From: Streptomyces exfoliatus
Lineage (GTDB): Bacteria; Actinomycetota; Actinomycetes; Streptomycetales; Streptomycetaceae
Length of the DNA stretch: 64,000 nucleotides
NCBI RefSeq assembly: GCF_000725545.1
Contig: NZ_JNZP01000016.1
Span: 1 to 64,000 of the forward strand
Reading direction: 5' to 3'
A program made the position numbers and the translations under genes. Shown here piece after piece: positions 34,589 through 42,807 of the stretch (its first letter is position 1; each line of letters begins with the position of its first letter). The notes beneath the pieces are model-generated. The model was given only the letters and a program-made list of their open reading frames with translations, made no database searches and had not been told where the DNA came from.

Positions 34589-35986
34589 TCAGTCGCGTAC
34601 CGGAGTGACGTGCCCCCGGGCGAGGAGCACGTACACCAGGGCCGAGACTCCCGCGCCGAGCAGGGTGAGGTCCGCCCCGCCGAGCGGGGCGACGAGCGGA
34701 CCGGTCCAGAGCGCGGAGTCGCAGGTGAGCGCGGAGAAGAGGAGGCCGCAGAGGAGTGCGGTCAGACCTGCCAGGTGCCAGCCCGAGCGGTATCCGTACG
34801 CGCCGCCGGTGCGCGCGTGCAGGGCGGCGGAGTCGTACGTGCAGCGGCGGAGCACCATGTCGGCGAGGAAGACCCCGGCCCAGGGGGCGAAGACGATGAT
34901 CAGGAGGGAGAGGAAGGAGAGGAGCGAGGTGGTGAAGTCGGTGAGGAAGAGGGCGCCGAGGGAGCCGAGGGCCGTCACGGCGGCGCTGATGACGATGGCG
35001 CGGGCCCGGCTCCACGGGATGCCGAGGACCTGGAGGTTCAGGCTCGACGAGTAGAGCGTGATGATCGAGTTGGTGACGGAGCCGCCGAGCACCAGGGCCA
35101 GGAAGAGGGGCTGGAACCAGCCGGGGAGCAGGCTCTCGGTGCCCGCGACGGCGTCGGTCATGTCGGTCTGGGTCGCGGCGGCCACGCCCGCGACGCCGAG
35201 GGCGACGGAGGAGACGAAGCCGCCCAGGGCTCCGCTCCAGGTGACGGCCTTGAGGGACGTCGTGCGGGGCAGGTAGCGGGTGTAGTCGGCGGGCATCGGG
35301 AGGTACGAGAAGGGGCCCGCGAGCATGACGACGAAGGCGAGGCTCCAGGCGGAGGCGCCGGGCGCGGCGGCGGGCGCGGAGGTGTCGGCGCCGGGCAGGA
35401 CGAGGACGAGCAGGGCGGCGAAGCCGGCGGCGAGGACGTAGGCCATCCAGCGTTCGGCGAACTGGACGGTGGCGTGGCCCCAGAGGGCGACGGCGAAGGT
35501 CAGCGCGAGGGTGACGGCGAGGGCGAGGGCGCGGGCGGCCGGTCCGCCGTTCCAGCCGAGGTCGGCGAAGAAGGCCTCCAGGGCGAGGGTGCCGACCACG
35601 GTGTTGACGATGGTGTAGCCGATGCTGACGATCCAGTTGAGCAGCCCGGCGGGCCAGTTGCCGCGACGCCCGAAGGCGGCGCGGGAGATGACGAGGGTCG
35701 CGGTGCCGGTGCGCACGCCGCTGAGACCGGCCGCGCCGATGGCGAGGAAGGACAGACCGCCGAGCACGACGACGGCGGTGGCCTGCCAGAAGGAGAGTCC
35801 GAAGGCGACGGCGAGGGCGCCGTTGATGACGTAGGTGAAGGTGAGGTTCGAGCCGAACCAGAGCCAGAAGACGTCCTTGGCGCTTCCGTGCCGTTCGGCG
35901 TCGGGTATGGGGTCGATCCCGTGTTCCTCGACCTGGAAGACCTCGTCGCGGCCCGTGGTCACGGGCGCCGTCTCGTGTCCGAGCAC
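34589..35986 (-). CDS. NCS1-type permease (cytosine/purine/allantoin family)
   Basis: 465 residues, about 12 membrane segments. Conserved starts: FWLWFGSNLTFTYVINGALA (first span with the family's WFG motif), FGRRGNWPAGLLNWIVSIGY and FVVMLAGPFSYLPMPADYTRYLP. It imports a nucleobase-like substrate with proton or sodium. GTG start with CAGGAG. The promoter carries a long palindrome shared with the divergent TetR gene, so expression is likely substrate-inducible. It is followed by the amidohydrolase gene with a 110-base gap. Confidence 0.9.
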   Translation of the reverse strand: MLGHETAPVTTGRDEVFQVEEHGIDPIPDAERHGSAKDVFWLWFGSNLTFTYVINGALAVAFGLSFWQATAVVVLGGLSFLAIGAAGLSGVRTGTATLVISRAAFGRRGNWPAGLLNWIVSIGYTIVNTVVGTLALEAFFADLGWNGGPAARALALAVTLALTFAVALWGHATVQFAERWMAYVLAAGFAALLVLVLPGADTSAPAAAPGASAWSLAFVVMLAGPFSYLPMPADYTRYLPRTTSLKAVTWSGALGGFVSSVALGVAGVAAATQTDMTDAVAGTESLLPGWFQPLFLALVLGGSVTNSIITLYSSSLNLQVLGIPWSRARAIVISAAVTALGSLGALFLTDFTTSLLSFLSLLIIVFAPWAGVFLADMVLRRCTYDSAALHARTGGAYGYRSGWHLAGLTALLCGLLFSALTCDSALWTGPLVAPLGGADLTLLGAGVSALVYVLLARGHVTPVRD

Positions 35987-35998
35987 ACCGCACTCCTG

Positions 35999-36037
35999 TC
36001 TTGAATGCCGTTCTAAGTTTTAGAACGGCATTCAAGA
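35999..36037. promoter_or_regulatory. 39-bp palindromic TetR operator
   Basis: Perfect 18-base arms (left TCTTGAATGCCGTTCTAA, right TTAGAACGGCATTCAAGA) around a 3-base centre GTT, in the divergent gap between the permease and TetR genes. TetR-family dimers bind such sites; the length suggests two dimers or extended contacts. Confidence 0.85.
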
Positions 36038-36180
36038 TGCGCGAGGGGTTCGGGCCACGTCAAGACCTTCGGAGGTTGCGGTTAAGGTCGATCACGCACA
36101 AAGCGGCGCCCGGGGCGACCGAGAACGAGCGACGAACGACCAACAGCAGGCGGCGAGCGGCAGGACAGGGGACAGCGGCG

Positions 36181-36813
36181 GTGGCACGGACGGCACGACG
36201 GCGGGACGGGCACGTCACCCAGGAACGGATGCTGGAAGAGGCCATGGCGGCGATCGCCGAGCACGGCCTCGCCTCCCTCACCATGTCGGCGCTCGCGGAG
36301 CGGCTCGGCACGAGCGGCGGCCACATCCTGTACTACTTCGGCAGCAAGGACCTGCTGCTGCTCGCCGCGCTCCGGTGGAGCGAGGCCGCCCTCGCCGAAG
36401 AGCGCCGCGCGCTGCTGTCCCGGCGCACCACGGCCGAGCGCAAGCTCGACCACTTCCTCAGGCTCTACCTGCCGCGCGGCCCGCGCGATCCGCGCTGGAC
36501 CCTGTGGATCGAGCTCTGGGCCCGCACGCCCGGCAACAACGCCCTCCGGGAGGCCCAGGAGGAACTCGACCGGGGCTGGCAGGAGGACCTGCAGGCGCTC
36601 CTCGCGGCGGGCGTCGCGCGACGGCGTTTCGCGCCGCTCGACGCGGGCGCCCGCGCCTCCGAACTCCTGGCCCTGCTCGACGGGTTGAGCACCCGGGTCG
36701 TCCTGGGCCAGGAGTCCGGCCGCGATCCGCGGCCCGCCCTGGAGGCGGCACGCTCGGCCGCGCGGGCCCTCGTCGCCCCGTACGCGCCGCCCGGTGTCGC
36801 CGAATCCCCTTGA
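36181..36813 (+). CDS. TetR-family regulator
   Basis: 210 residues. The N-terminal HTH runs MLEEAMAAIAEHGLASLTMSALAERLGTSGGHILYYFGSKDLLL, a typical TetR DNA-binding domain. The rest is a helical ligand domain ending in ARALVAPYAPP. GTG start at 36181. Divergent from the NCS1 permease around a 39-bp palindrome, it probably represses that permease/amidohydrolase operon and itself. Confidence 0.9.
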   Translation: MARTARRRDGHVTQERMLEEAMAAIAEHGLASLTMSALAERLGTSGGHILYYFGSKDLLLLAALRWSEAALAEERRALLSRRTTAERKLDHFLRLYLPRGPRDPRWTLWIELWARTPGNNALREAQEELDRGWQEDLQALLAAGVARRRFAPLDAGARASELLALLDGLSTRVVLGQESGRDPRPALEAARSAARALVAPYAPPGVAESP

Positions 36814-36835
36814 GGCAAGGGAAAATGACGGGTCG

Positions 36836-38278
36836 TCAGCCCCGGTAGGCCTCCAGGAGACGCAGCCACGCCTCGCTCAGCGTCGGGTACGAGGGAACGG
36901 CGTGCCACAGACGGGCGATCGGGACCTCGCCGACGACCGCGACCGTCGCCGAGTGGACGAGCTCGCCGATGCCCGGACCGACGAAGGAGGCGCCGAGGAC
37001 GACCTCGCGGTCGAGGTCGACGACCATCCGGGCGTGCCCCCGGTAGCCCTGGGCGTAGAGCCCGGCCCCGGCGACCTGCCCCATGTCGAGGTCCACGGCC
37101 CGGGCCCGGAACCCGGCCCGCTCGGCCTCGGCGAGGCTGAGTCCGACGGCCGCAGCCTCGGGGTCGCAGAACACCACCTGGGGCACGGCCGAGTGGTCGG
37201 CGGTCGCCGCGTGCGCGCCCCAGCGCCCGTCGTCGAGGGACCCCGCTCCCTGCGCGCGGGCGGCGATGGCGGCACCGGCGATCCGGGCCTGGTACTTGCC
37301 CTGATGGGTCAGGAGAGCCCGGTGGTTGACGTCCCCGACGGCGTACAGCCAGTCGCTGCCGGTGACCCTGAGGGTGTCGTCCACGTCGAGCCAGGAGCCC
37401 GGCTCCAGACCGACCTTCTCCAGGCCGATGTCCTCGGTGCGCGGGGCCCGGCCGGTCGCGAAGAGGACCTCGTCGCCGTCGACGTGGTCACCGCCCTCCA
37501 GGACCACGGTGACCGGTCCCGTACTCCCGTCGCGTACCACCGCGCTGACCGTGACGCCGGTGCGCACGTCCGCACCGCGCGTGGTCAGGGCGGCGGCCAC
37601 GTGCTCGCCGACGAAGGGCTCCATCCGGGGCAACAGGCCCCCGCCGCGTACCAGCAGGGTGACCTTCGCGCCGAGGGCCTGCCAGGCGGTGGCCATCTCC
37701 ACGCCCACCACTCCCCCGCCGACGACGATCAGCCGCTCGGGTACGCGGTCGGCGCTGGTCGCCTCACGGCTGGTCCAGGGCCGGGCCCCGGCGAGGCCGG
37801 GCAGCTCCGGGAGGACGGCGCGGCTGCCGGTGCAGACGGCGACCGCGTGCCGGGCGGTGAGGACGTGATGCTCGCCCTTGGGGCCGGTGACGCCGACCCT
37901 GCGGGGCCCGAGGAGACGGCCGTGGCCCCGGTGGATCCGTACGCCGACGGAGTTCAGCCAGTCCACCTGGCCCGCGTCCTTCCAGTGCCCGACGACCTCG
38001 TCGCGGTGGGTGAAGACCTCGAGGGCGTCCAGCGGACCGTAGACCGACTCCCGCAGACCGGCTACCTTCCGGGCGTCGGAGCGGGCCAGCGCGGGACGGA
38101 GCAGCGCCTTGCTCGGCATGCACGCCCAGTACGAGCACTCGCCGCCGATCAGCTCGCTCTCGACGATCGCGGCACTGAGGCCGGCGGCCCGCACCCGGTC
38201 GACGACGTTCTCCCCCACCGGGCCCGCGCCGAGGACCACCACGTCGTACTCGCGCGCGTCTTCCACCGTTCGTGTCAT
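36836..38278 (-). CDS. FAD-dependent pyridine nucleotide-disulfide oxidoreductase
   Basis: 480 residues, class I family (dihydrolipoamide dehydrogenase/mercuric reductase type). The FAD site is YDVVVLGAGPVGENVVDRV; the redox disulfide is in GGECSYWACMPSKALLRP (Cys-x4-Cys); the NAD(P) site is RLIVVGGGVVGVEMATAWQALG; the second FAD motif is DWLYAVGDVNHRALLTHQGKYQARI. The C-terminal interface region has HAVPSYPTLSEAW (His-x4-Pro-x4-Glu-like). There are no E1/E2 genes nearby, so it is not clearly a pyruvate dehydrogenase component. Actual electron acceptor unknown. Confidence 0.9.
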   Translation of the reverse strand: MTRTVEDAREYDVVVLGAGPVGENVVDRVRAAGLSAAIVESELIGGECSYWACMPSKALLRPALARSDARKVAGLRESVYGPLDALEVFTHRDEVVGHWKDAGQVDWLNSVGVRIHRGHGRLLGPRRVGVTGPKGEHHVLTARHAVAVCTGSRAVLPELPGLAGARPWTSREATSADRVPERLIVVGGGVVGVEMATAWQALGAKVTLLVRGGGLLPRMEPFVGEHVAAALTTRGADVRTGVTVSAVVRDGSTGPVTVVLEGGDHVDGDEVLFATGRAPRTEDIGLEKVGLEPGSWLDVDDTLRVTGSDWLYAVGDVNHRALLTHQGKYQARIAGAAIAARAQGAGSLDDGRWGAHAATADHSAVPQVVFCDPEAAAVGLSLAEAERAGFRARAVDLDMGQVAGAGLYAQGYRGHARMVVDLDREVVLGASFVGPGIGELVHSATVAVVGEVPIARLWHAVPSYPTLSEAWLRLLEAYRG

Positions 38279-38646
38279 GGGTCCCAGTCTGGCGCAGTGA
38301 TCAGGAATAGCGCGGCGATACGCCGCTCCAGCTTGCGGAGCATGGGTCGGGTCGGTCACGCGCCCGCCCGGCCCCTCCCCAGGACTCGACGGGCTGCCCG
38401 GGCGCCATTCCGGATCACGACCGAAACAGCGCCGACGGTACAAGTTTTGACTAGTGGGACCTCGCACCGGAGGCATCCACGCACTCGGCTTCACTCGAAA
38501 GCGTGATCACCGCCGAATGAGCTTCTCCGTGCCGCCGCCCGCGAACTTGCGGCCGACGCCGAGCCTCTCCACCCGGTCCCGCTCGTCAGCGCGACGAGGG
38601 CGGCCCCTATAGCGCCTAGGTACTCCAGGGGCAGCCAGCCTCGTGT
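38279..38646. other. Intergenic stretch, no supported gene
   Basis: No open frame with convincing codon usage or motif. It presumably holds the promoter of the minus-strand oxidoreductase and decayed sequence linked to the transposase remnant that follows. Confidence 0.45.
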
Positions 38647-38769
38647 GCGAAGCAGGCGCACCAACGAGGAGGCCAACCGTTCGATCCCCGTGGTCTGCTT
38701 CTCATGCCGTTCCGCGACCGCCTGGTGCCCCTTGACGCGCCCAACGCAGGTCTCCAGGGCCCATCGCCG
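38647..38769 (-). pseudogene. Possible transposase remnant
   Basis: The minus strand reads RRWALETCVGRVKGHQAVAE then RHEKQTTGIERLASSLVRLL. The layout (W-x-x-E-x-C-x-x-R-x-K, then AVAxRxEK and LAS) is like the C-terminal end of IS5-type DDE transposases (RWVVERxFxRLKxxRAxATRYEK). No start, upstream domain or terminal repeats were found. Similarity is limited and read by eye. Confidence 0.45.
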
Positions 38770-39085
38770 GTGGCGGCCCCCGCAAGCGACCCTCGACGCC
38801 CGGCAGCTGGCCCGTCGGGCATGGTCATGCCCGGGCGGCCCATGGAGCACGAAAGTCGGTGACGCGTCAGAAGAGGGCGGACCGCACGGCGGGGGGTGAA
38901 GTGCGGCCCGAGGGCGATGCGGTGGCCCTGCCCTTGAGGGCGCGGTCGAGGAGAAAGGCTCGTCGACATTCTGTGGAATCTCAGCAGCAGTCGGGTCAGC
39001 GGTCATGCGCCGGGGTGCCGTAGGGCCGGGCACGCGCGAGCCTAGAGAAAGTTTTCCCTCTCGTACGACTCGGAGGTTCTCCGCA
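38770..39085. other. Upstream region of AI-2E transporter gene
   Basis: About 316 bases with no convincing gene. The last 20 bases contain the GGAGG ribosome site of the transporter gene. Confidence 0.45.
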
Positions 39086-40420
39086 GTGGACCAACCTCGA
39101 CCACCTCGCCTGCCCGGATGGCTCGGGCGGGCGAAGAACAGCGCCGCGAGCCTTGGCGAGCGTCGGGCTCGGCTCCAGGCCCAGCGGGAAGCAGAGGACG
39201 CAGGAGCAGGGGAGGACTCGCTTCTCCCGGAGCTGCGCCCCGGTGACGATCCCGGAGCACGGGGTCCCGCAGCTGCAGTGCCCTGGGCGGTTCGGGTGGC
39301 CGCGGAGGCTGGGTGGCGCTTCCTGGTGCTAGCCGCGACTCTCTGGGTTCTGATGAGGGTCATCGGTGCGGTACGGCTGGTCGTCCTTGCATTCGTGGTC
39401 GCGCTTCTGGTCACGGCGCTGCTCCAGCCGACGGTCGCCCGGCTGCACCGAAGCGGACTCTCCCGTGGCGCCGCCACGGTGGTGACGGCGACCTGCGGAT
39501 TCGTGCTGCTCGGTCTGGTGGGGTGGTTCGTCGTCTGGCAGGTGCTCGACAACCTTGACAACCTTTCCGAACGCGTCCAAGAGGGGATCGACGAACTCAA
39601 GCAATGGCTGCTCGACAGCCCGCTACACGTCACGGAAAAACAGATCAATGACATCGCTGACAACCTGAGCGACACCATCGGCAGCAGCACGAGTGAGATC
39701 ACGTCCGCAGGACTTCAAGGTGTGACCGTGCTGGTGGAGGTGATCACCGGGCTGTTGCTGGCCATGTTCGCCACGCTGTTCCTGCTGTACGACGGCAGGC
39801 GCGTCTGGCTGTGGACGCTCAAGCTTGTCCCCGCAGCGGCACGCCCCGGAGTCGCCGGCGCCGGCCCGCGTGCCTGGCGGACCCTCACTGCCTACATCCG
39901 CGGCACCATGATCGTAGCCATGATCGACGCGGTCTTCATCGGTGTGGGCATCCACCTCCTCGGCGTGCCACTCGCCCTGCCCATCGGCGTGGTGATCTTC
40001 GTGTCCTCCTTCGTGCCCCTGGTCGGCGCCGTCGTCTCGGGAGCACTCGCCGTCGTCGTCGCACTCGTCACCGAAGGGGTCTTCACCGCGCTGATGGCAT
40101 TGATGGTTGTCCTCGTGGTGCAACAGATCGAAGGGCACGTGCTGCAGCCGTTCATCCTGGGCCGGGCTGTCCGAGTCCACCCGCTGGCCGTCGTCCTGGC
40201 CGTTGCCACGGGAGGCACGGTTGCGGGTATCGGGGGAGCCGTCGTGGCGGTCCCACTCGTCGCCGTGGGCAACACCGTGGTCGGCTACCTGCGCGCCCAC
40301 CCCCCTGCGAGCGCGGCGGCCGCGGCGATCCCGCAAGATTCCCCGGCCGGGGACCAGGAGGCGAAGGGCGAGAACGGCGGGGACGAGAACGGCAGGGACG
40401 AGAACGGCGGGGACCAGTGA
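39086..40420 (+). CDS. AI-2E family transporter (PerM-type)
   Basis: 444 residues. A charged cytoplasmic N-terminus of about 75 residues precedes roughly eight membrane segments. Family features: VVLAFVVALLVTALLQPTVARL, the periplasmic/helical hairpin region (NLSERVQEGIDELKQWL), FLLYDGRRVW, YIRGTMIVAMIDAVFIGVGI, and LVVQQIEGHVLQPFILGRAV (the Q-x-x-E-x-x-x-LxPxIxG signature). The tail is a repetitive hydrophilic ENGGDENGRDENGGD end. Transport substrate is unknown; some relatives act in ion exchange or export. GTG start with GGAGG. Confidence 0.9.
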   Translation: MDQPRPPRLPGWLGRAKNSAASLGERRARLQAQREAEDAGAGEDSLLPELRPGDDPGARGPAAAVPWAVRVAAEAGWRFLVLAATLWVLMRVIGAVRLVVLAFVVALLVTALLQPTVARLHRSGLSRGAATVVTATCGFVLLGLVGWFVVWQVLDNLDNLSERVQEGIDELKQWLLDSPLHVTEKQINDIADNLSDTIGSSTSEITSAGLQGVTVLVEVITGLLLAMFATLFLLYDGRRVWLWTLKLVPAAARPGVAGAGPRAWRTLTAYIRGTMIVAMIDAVFIGVGIHLLGVPLALPIGVVIFVSSFVPLVGAVVSGALAVVVALVTEGVFTALMALMVVLVVQQIEGHVLQPFILGRAVRVHPLAVVLAVATGGTVAGIGGAVVAVPLVAVGNTVVGYLRAHPPASAAAAAIPQDSPAGDQEAKGENGGDENGRDENGGDQ

Positions 40421-40829
40421 GTTCGAGAAGATCGGCGCTCCAACGCCGGCGTTCGCTACGGTTCGGCGCCGCGCGCGTTTCCTCAATGACCGGTTCTCCC
40501 CGCTCAGCCCAGTTCGATGCCGTTGGCGAAGTTCGCTACGCGGATCCGCATCTGGAAGGCGCCGCACACGGCTCCTCCCCGTAGTCGTTCCCTTCCAGCA
40601 TCGGGATCGGGTGGCACCGTGACTGAGCCATGGACGTCTCGAGCATGGTCACGCGGCCTTCCCTGGCCTGAGCCTGGTCATGATCGACAGGCGGGCAACC
40701 GCTACCGCGCCGCGTCGATGAAAGACGGTGCATGATGCGATTCCCCTTGCGGTCCCGGTCCCCTCGGGCCGCGCCCGGGGCGCGGCCGACCTACGGTCCT
40801 GGCTGGCGAGCACGCTCAGCGGGGCCAGC
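40421..40829. other. Intergenic stretch, no supported gene
   Basis: About 410 bases. Short frames on both strands have no recognisable motif. It is likely promoter sequence for the STAS gene plus undefined DNA. Confidence 0.4.
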
Positions 40830-41150
40830 ATGACTCATCTGCCCGAGAGCGGGGATGGCGCACTTGTCCTCGTCCTGGCCGGCGAGTTCGACAGTGGAAC
40901 CATGGCGCCGTTCCGCAGAGCCTTGGCCGATGCCCCATCCGCCCAGGCCGCACGACCGATGATCGACGTGTCCGGAGTCGGCTACGCATCCTCCGGTCTA
41001 CTCCGACTCCTCGTACACGCCAATCGCCGACTCCCCCGGTTCACGGTGACGGGCCCTCTCCCCCTCACCTGCGCCGGCTCCTGGAACTCAGCGGAGCGGT
41101 GGCGATCCTCCGCATCACGCCCGGACATCGAAGCGGCGCGCCGCGCCTGA
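40830..41150 (+). CDS. STAS-domain protein with scrambled C-terminal segment
   Basis: About 106 residues, an anti-sigma-antagonist-like fold (DGALVLVLAGEFDSGTMAPF, ARPMIDVSGVGYASSGLLRLLVHANRR). The conserved serine/threonine region is DVSGVGYASSG. From the C-run at 41060-41064 to about 41122 the frame reads LTCAGSWNSAERWRSSASR, nonsense for the family. One base shifted, the same DNA reads PPHLRRLLELSGAVAILRIT, the expected last helix and strand, before the original frame resumes with DIEAARRA. The start is not certain (GTG at 40728 possible). Confidence 0.65.
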   Translation: MTHLPESGDGALVLVLAGEFDSGTMAPFRRALADAPSAQAARPMIDVSGVGYASSGLLRLLVHANRRLPRFTVTGPLPLTCAGSWNSAERWRSSASRPDIEAARRA

Positions 41151-41313
41151 GGCCGACGCCCCGCTCCATCGCGCGCTGGTCCGAAGCCGCCGCCTCCTCC
41201 ATGGGTGTCACAGCCACGCGACGACCTGGCCCATGAGCTGCAGGCAACCGAAATCTGCGCGTATGCCTGTTCTCACCCGCCCCGGGTAAGGGCGTATGTG
41301 GAAAGGGGCGGAC

Positions 41314-41487
41314 ATGAGTGCCAGCGAGAAGGTCAAGGCCAAGGCCGAGCAGGTGATCGGGAAGGTGGTCAGGAAGACAGCGCATGCCCTAGGCAACGAA
41401 ACCACTGCGGCTAAGGGCGCCGCGCTGGAAGCCCGCGGCAAGGGCCGTCATGTAAAGGAAAAGGGCAAGGGCACGTTCAAACTCTGA
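41314..41487 (+). CDS. CsbD-family stress protein
   Basis: 57 residues, hydrophilic, MSASEKVKAKAEQVIGKVVR with KGKGTFKL at the end: a CsbD-like general-stress protein. ATG at 41314 has AAAGGGG upstream (an in-frame ATG at 41296 is less likely). CsbD genes are commonly under stress sigma factors; upstream GGGTAA at 41284-41289 with GCCT 15 bases before it resembles the SigB consensus, weakly. Confidence 0.8.
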   Translation: MSASEKVKAKAEQVIGKVVRKTAHALGNETTAAKGAALEARGKGRHVKEKGKGTFKL

Positions 41488-41595
41488 CCATGCCAGATCG
41501 GCGGCGGCTGCCGCCCGATGGATGGTGCGACGGTGGAGAACGGCAGGCAGGGCGCTCGAGCGGTCTCATCGATGCGGGTGACTGGGACCAGAACT

Positions 41596-41659
41596 CCCGA
41601 GGGGTACTGCTGAGAAGGGGCGACGTGGACGTCGCCCCTTCTCAGCAGTACCCCTCGGG
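41596..41659. repeat. 64-bp almost perfect inverted repeat, likely bidirectional terminator
   Basis: 31-base perfect arms (41596-41626 and 41629-41659) with only GG between them. The left arm begins CCCGAGGGGTACTGCTGAGA. It lies between convergent csbD and SRPBCC genes. A terminator is the plain reading, but a stem this long with no loop is unusual and could instead be a cruciform or mobile-element end. Confidence 0.85.
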
Positions 41660-41694
41660 CCCCCGGCCCTCCGGCCCCGTGACCGTGCACGCCA

Positions 41695-42804
41695 CTACCG
41701 TCGACGGCGCGGACGGCTTGCGTCCTCGTCCTCGGCTTCGTCCTCGTCGTCCTCTTCCTCTTCCTCTTCCTCTTCCTCTTCCTCTTCAGGAACATCCTCC
41801 TCGGCGTACTCCTCCTCGCCCTTGGCGTAACTACCGTCGGGCTCTTCGTCTTCCTCAGGCTCTTCCTCCTCGGGCTCTTCGCCTTCCTCGAACTCGCCGT
41901 CCTCTTCCTCGTCTTCGTACTCCCCTTCCGCCTCGCCCGCGTCTTCGTCTTCCTCTTCGTCTTCTTCGGACTCCCCTTCCTCCTCCATCGCCTCTTCGTG
42001 GGTGACGACCACCTCGCCGTCCCGGATCTCGCCACGCCAGCCCTCCGGCTCGTCGGTGGTGAGTGAGACGTGCCGCAGGAAATGCTTGAGGTCCAGGCGC
42101 AGGCGGCGGCCTTGAGCGCGCCACAGGTTGCCGGTCTTCTCAAAGAATCCGGAGGGGTAGTACTCCACCACCACGACGATGCGGGTCAGCGACGGAGCGA
42201 GCTCGTGGAAGCTGACGCAGCCACGGGTGCTTCCCTTGGCGCCTTCGGAAGTCCAGACGATCCGCTCGTCGGGGACCTGCTCCTGAACTGTGGCCTTCCA
42301 GCCCCGCGTCGAAGGCCCGACCTTGACTTTCCAGTCGCTGGTGGTGTCGTCGTTGCGCGAGACGTCGCGAACGCCCTTGGCGAAGCCACTGAAGTCCTCG
42401 TACTGCGACCAGTGGTCATACACGGTGCGCAGCGGCAGGCCGACGTCGATGAACTCGACGATGTTGATGACCTTCCCGCCGCTCTTACGGCCCTTCTTGC
42501 CCTTGCCGAAGATTTGGGAGGCGGCGCCGGTCACCTTGTCCTTCAGCCCACTGAAGCCCTGGCCCATCATCGCCTTCATGGGCGAGTCGCCCTTAAGCAT
42601 CCGCCCCCCAATACCGGCGACGTCAGAGAGCTTCCCGTCGCCCTGCGCCACGTCCGAGAGCTGATCGGTCACCTCCCCCAGCTTGTCCGACGCCTTGTCG
42701 GCAAGCTGCCCGGCTTGGGCTCCCAGGAATGACTTCAGCTCTTCGAGCAGCTGGTCCATTCCCGACTTGGGTTCTTGCGCGCTGGCGCGTTCTGACTGTG
42801 CCAT
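41695..42804 (-). CDS. SRPBCC-domain protein with long acidic tail, gas-vesicle associated
   Basis: 369 residues. The N-terminal 100 residues are Gly/Lys-rich helices (MDQLLEELKSFLGAQAGQLADKASDKLG). The middle is an SRPBCC/START-like lipid-binding domain (INIVEFIDVGLPLRTVYDHWSQYEDFSGF, RIVWTSEGAKGSTRGCVSFHEL). From about residue 270 the tail is almost only Glu, Asp and Gly, ending RPRRRR. The gene starts 3 bases after its upstream partner's stop, with GGAGGTAGGTC before the ATG. As I recall, Streptomyces gas-vesicle clusters carry extra genes of this type (gvpY/gvpZ); here the pair is divergent from gvpO. The role is not established. Confidence 0.75.
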   Translation of the reverse strand: MAQSERASAQEPKSGMDQLLEELKSFLGAQAGQLADKASDKLGEVTDQLSDVAQGDGKLSDVAGIGGRMLKGDSPMKAMMGQGFSGLKDKVTGAASQIFGKGKKGRKSGGKVINIVEFIDVGLPLRTVYDHWSQYEDFSGFAKGVRDVSRNDDTTSDWKVKVGPSTRGWKATVQEQVPDERIVWTSEGAKGSTRGCVSFHELAPSLTRIVVVVEYYPSGFFEKTGNLWRAQGRRLRLDLKHFLRHVSLTTDEPEGWRGEIRDGEVVVTHEEAMEEEGESEEDEEEDEDAGEAEGEYEDEEEDGEFEEGEEPEEEEPEEDEEPDGSYAKGEEEYAEEDVPEEEEEEEEEEEEDDEDEAEDEDASRPRRRR

Positions 42805-42807
42805 GAC

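Noticed and set aside
34476..36035. Minus-strand frame open from the amidohydrolase through the NCS1 permease region
   Set aside because: The upstream extension is Arg/Pro/His-rich shadow of the permease gene; the amidohydrolase has a good ATG at 34475.
41490..42005. Plus-strand Leu/Pro/Arg-rich frame opposite the acidic tail
   Set aside because: Pure consequence of GAG/GAA repeats on the other strand.
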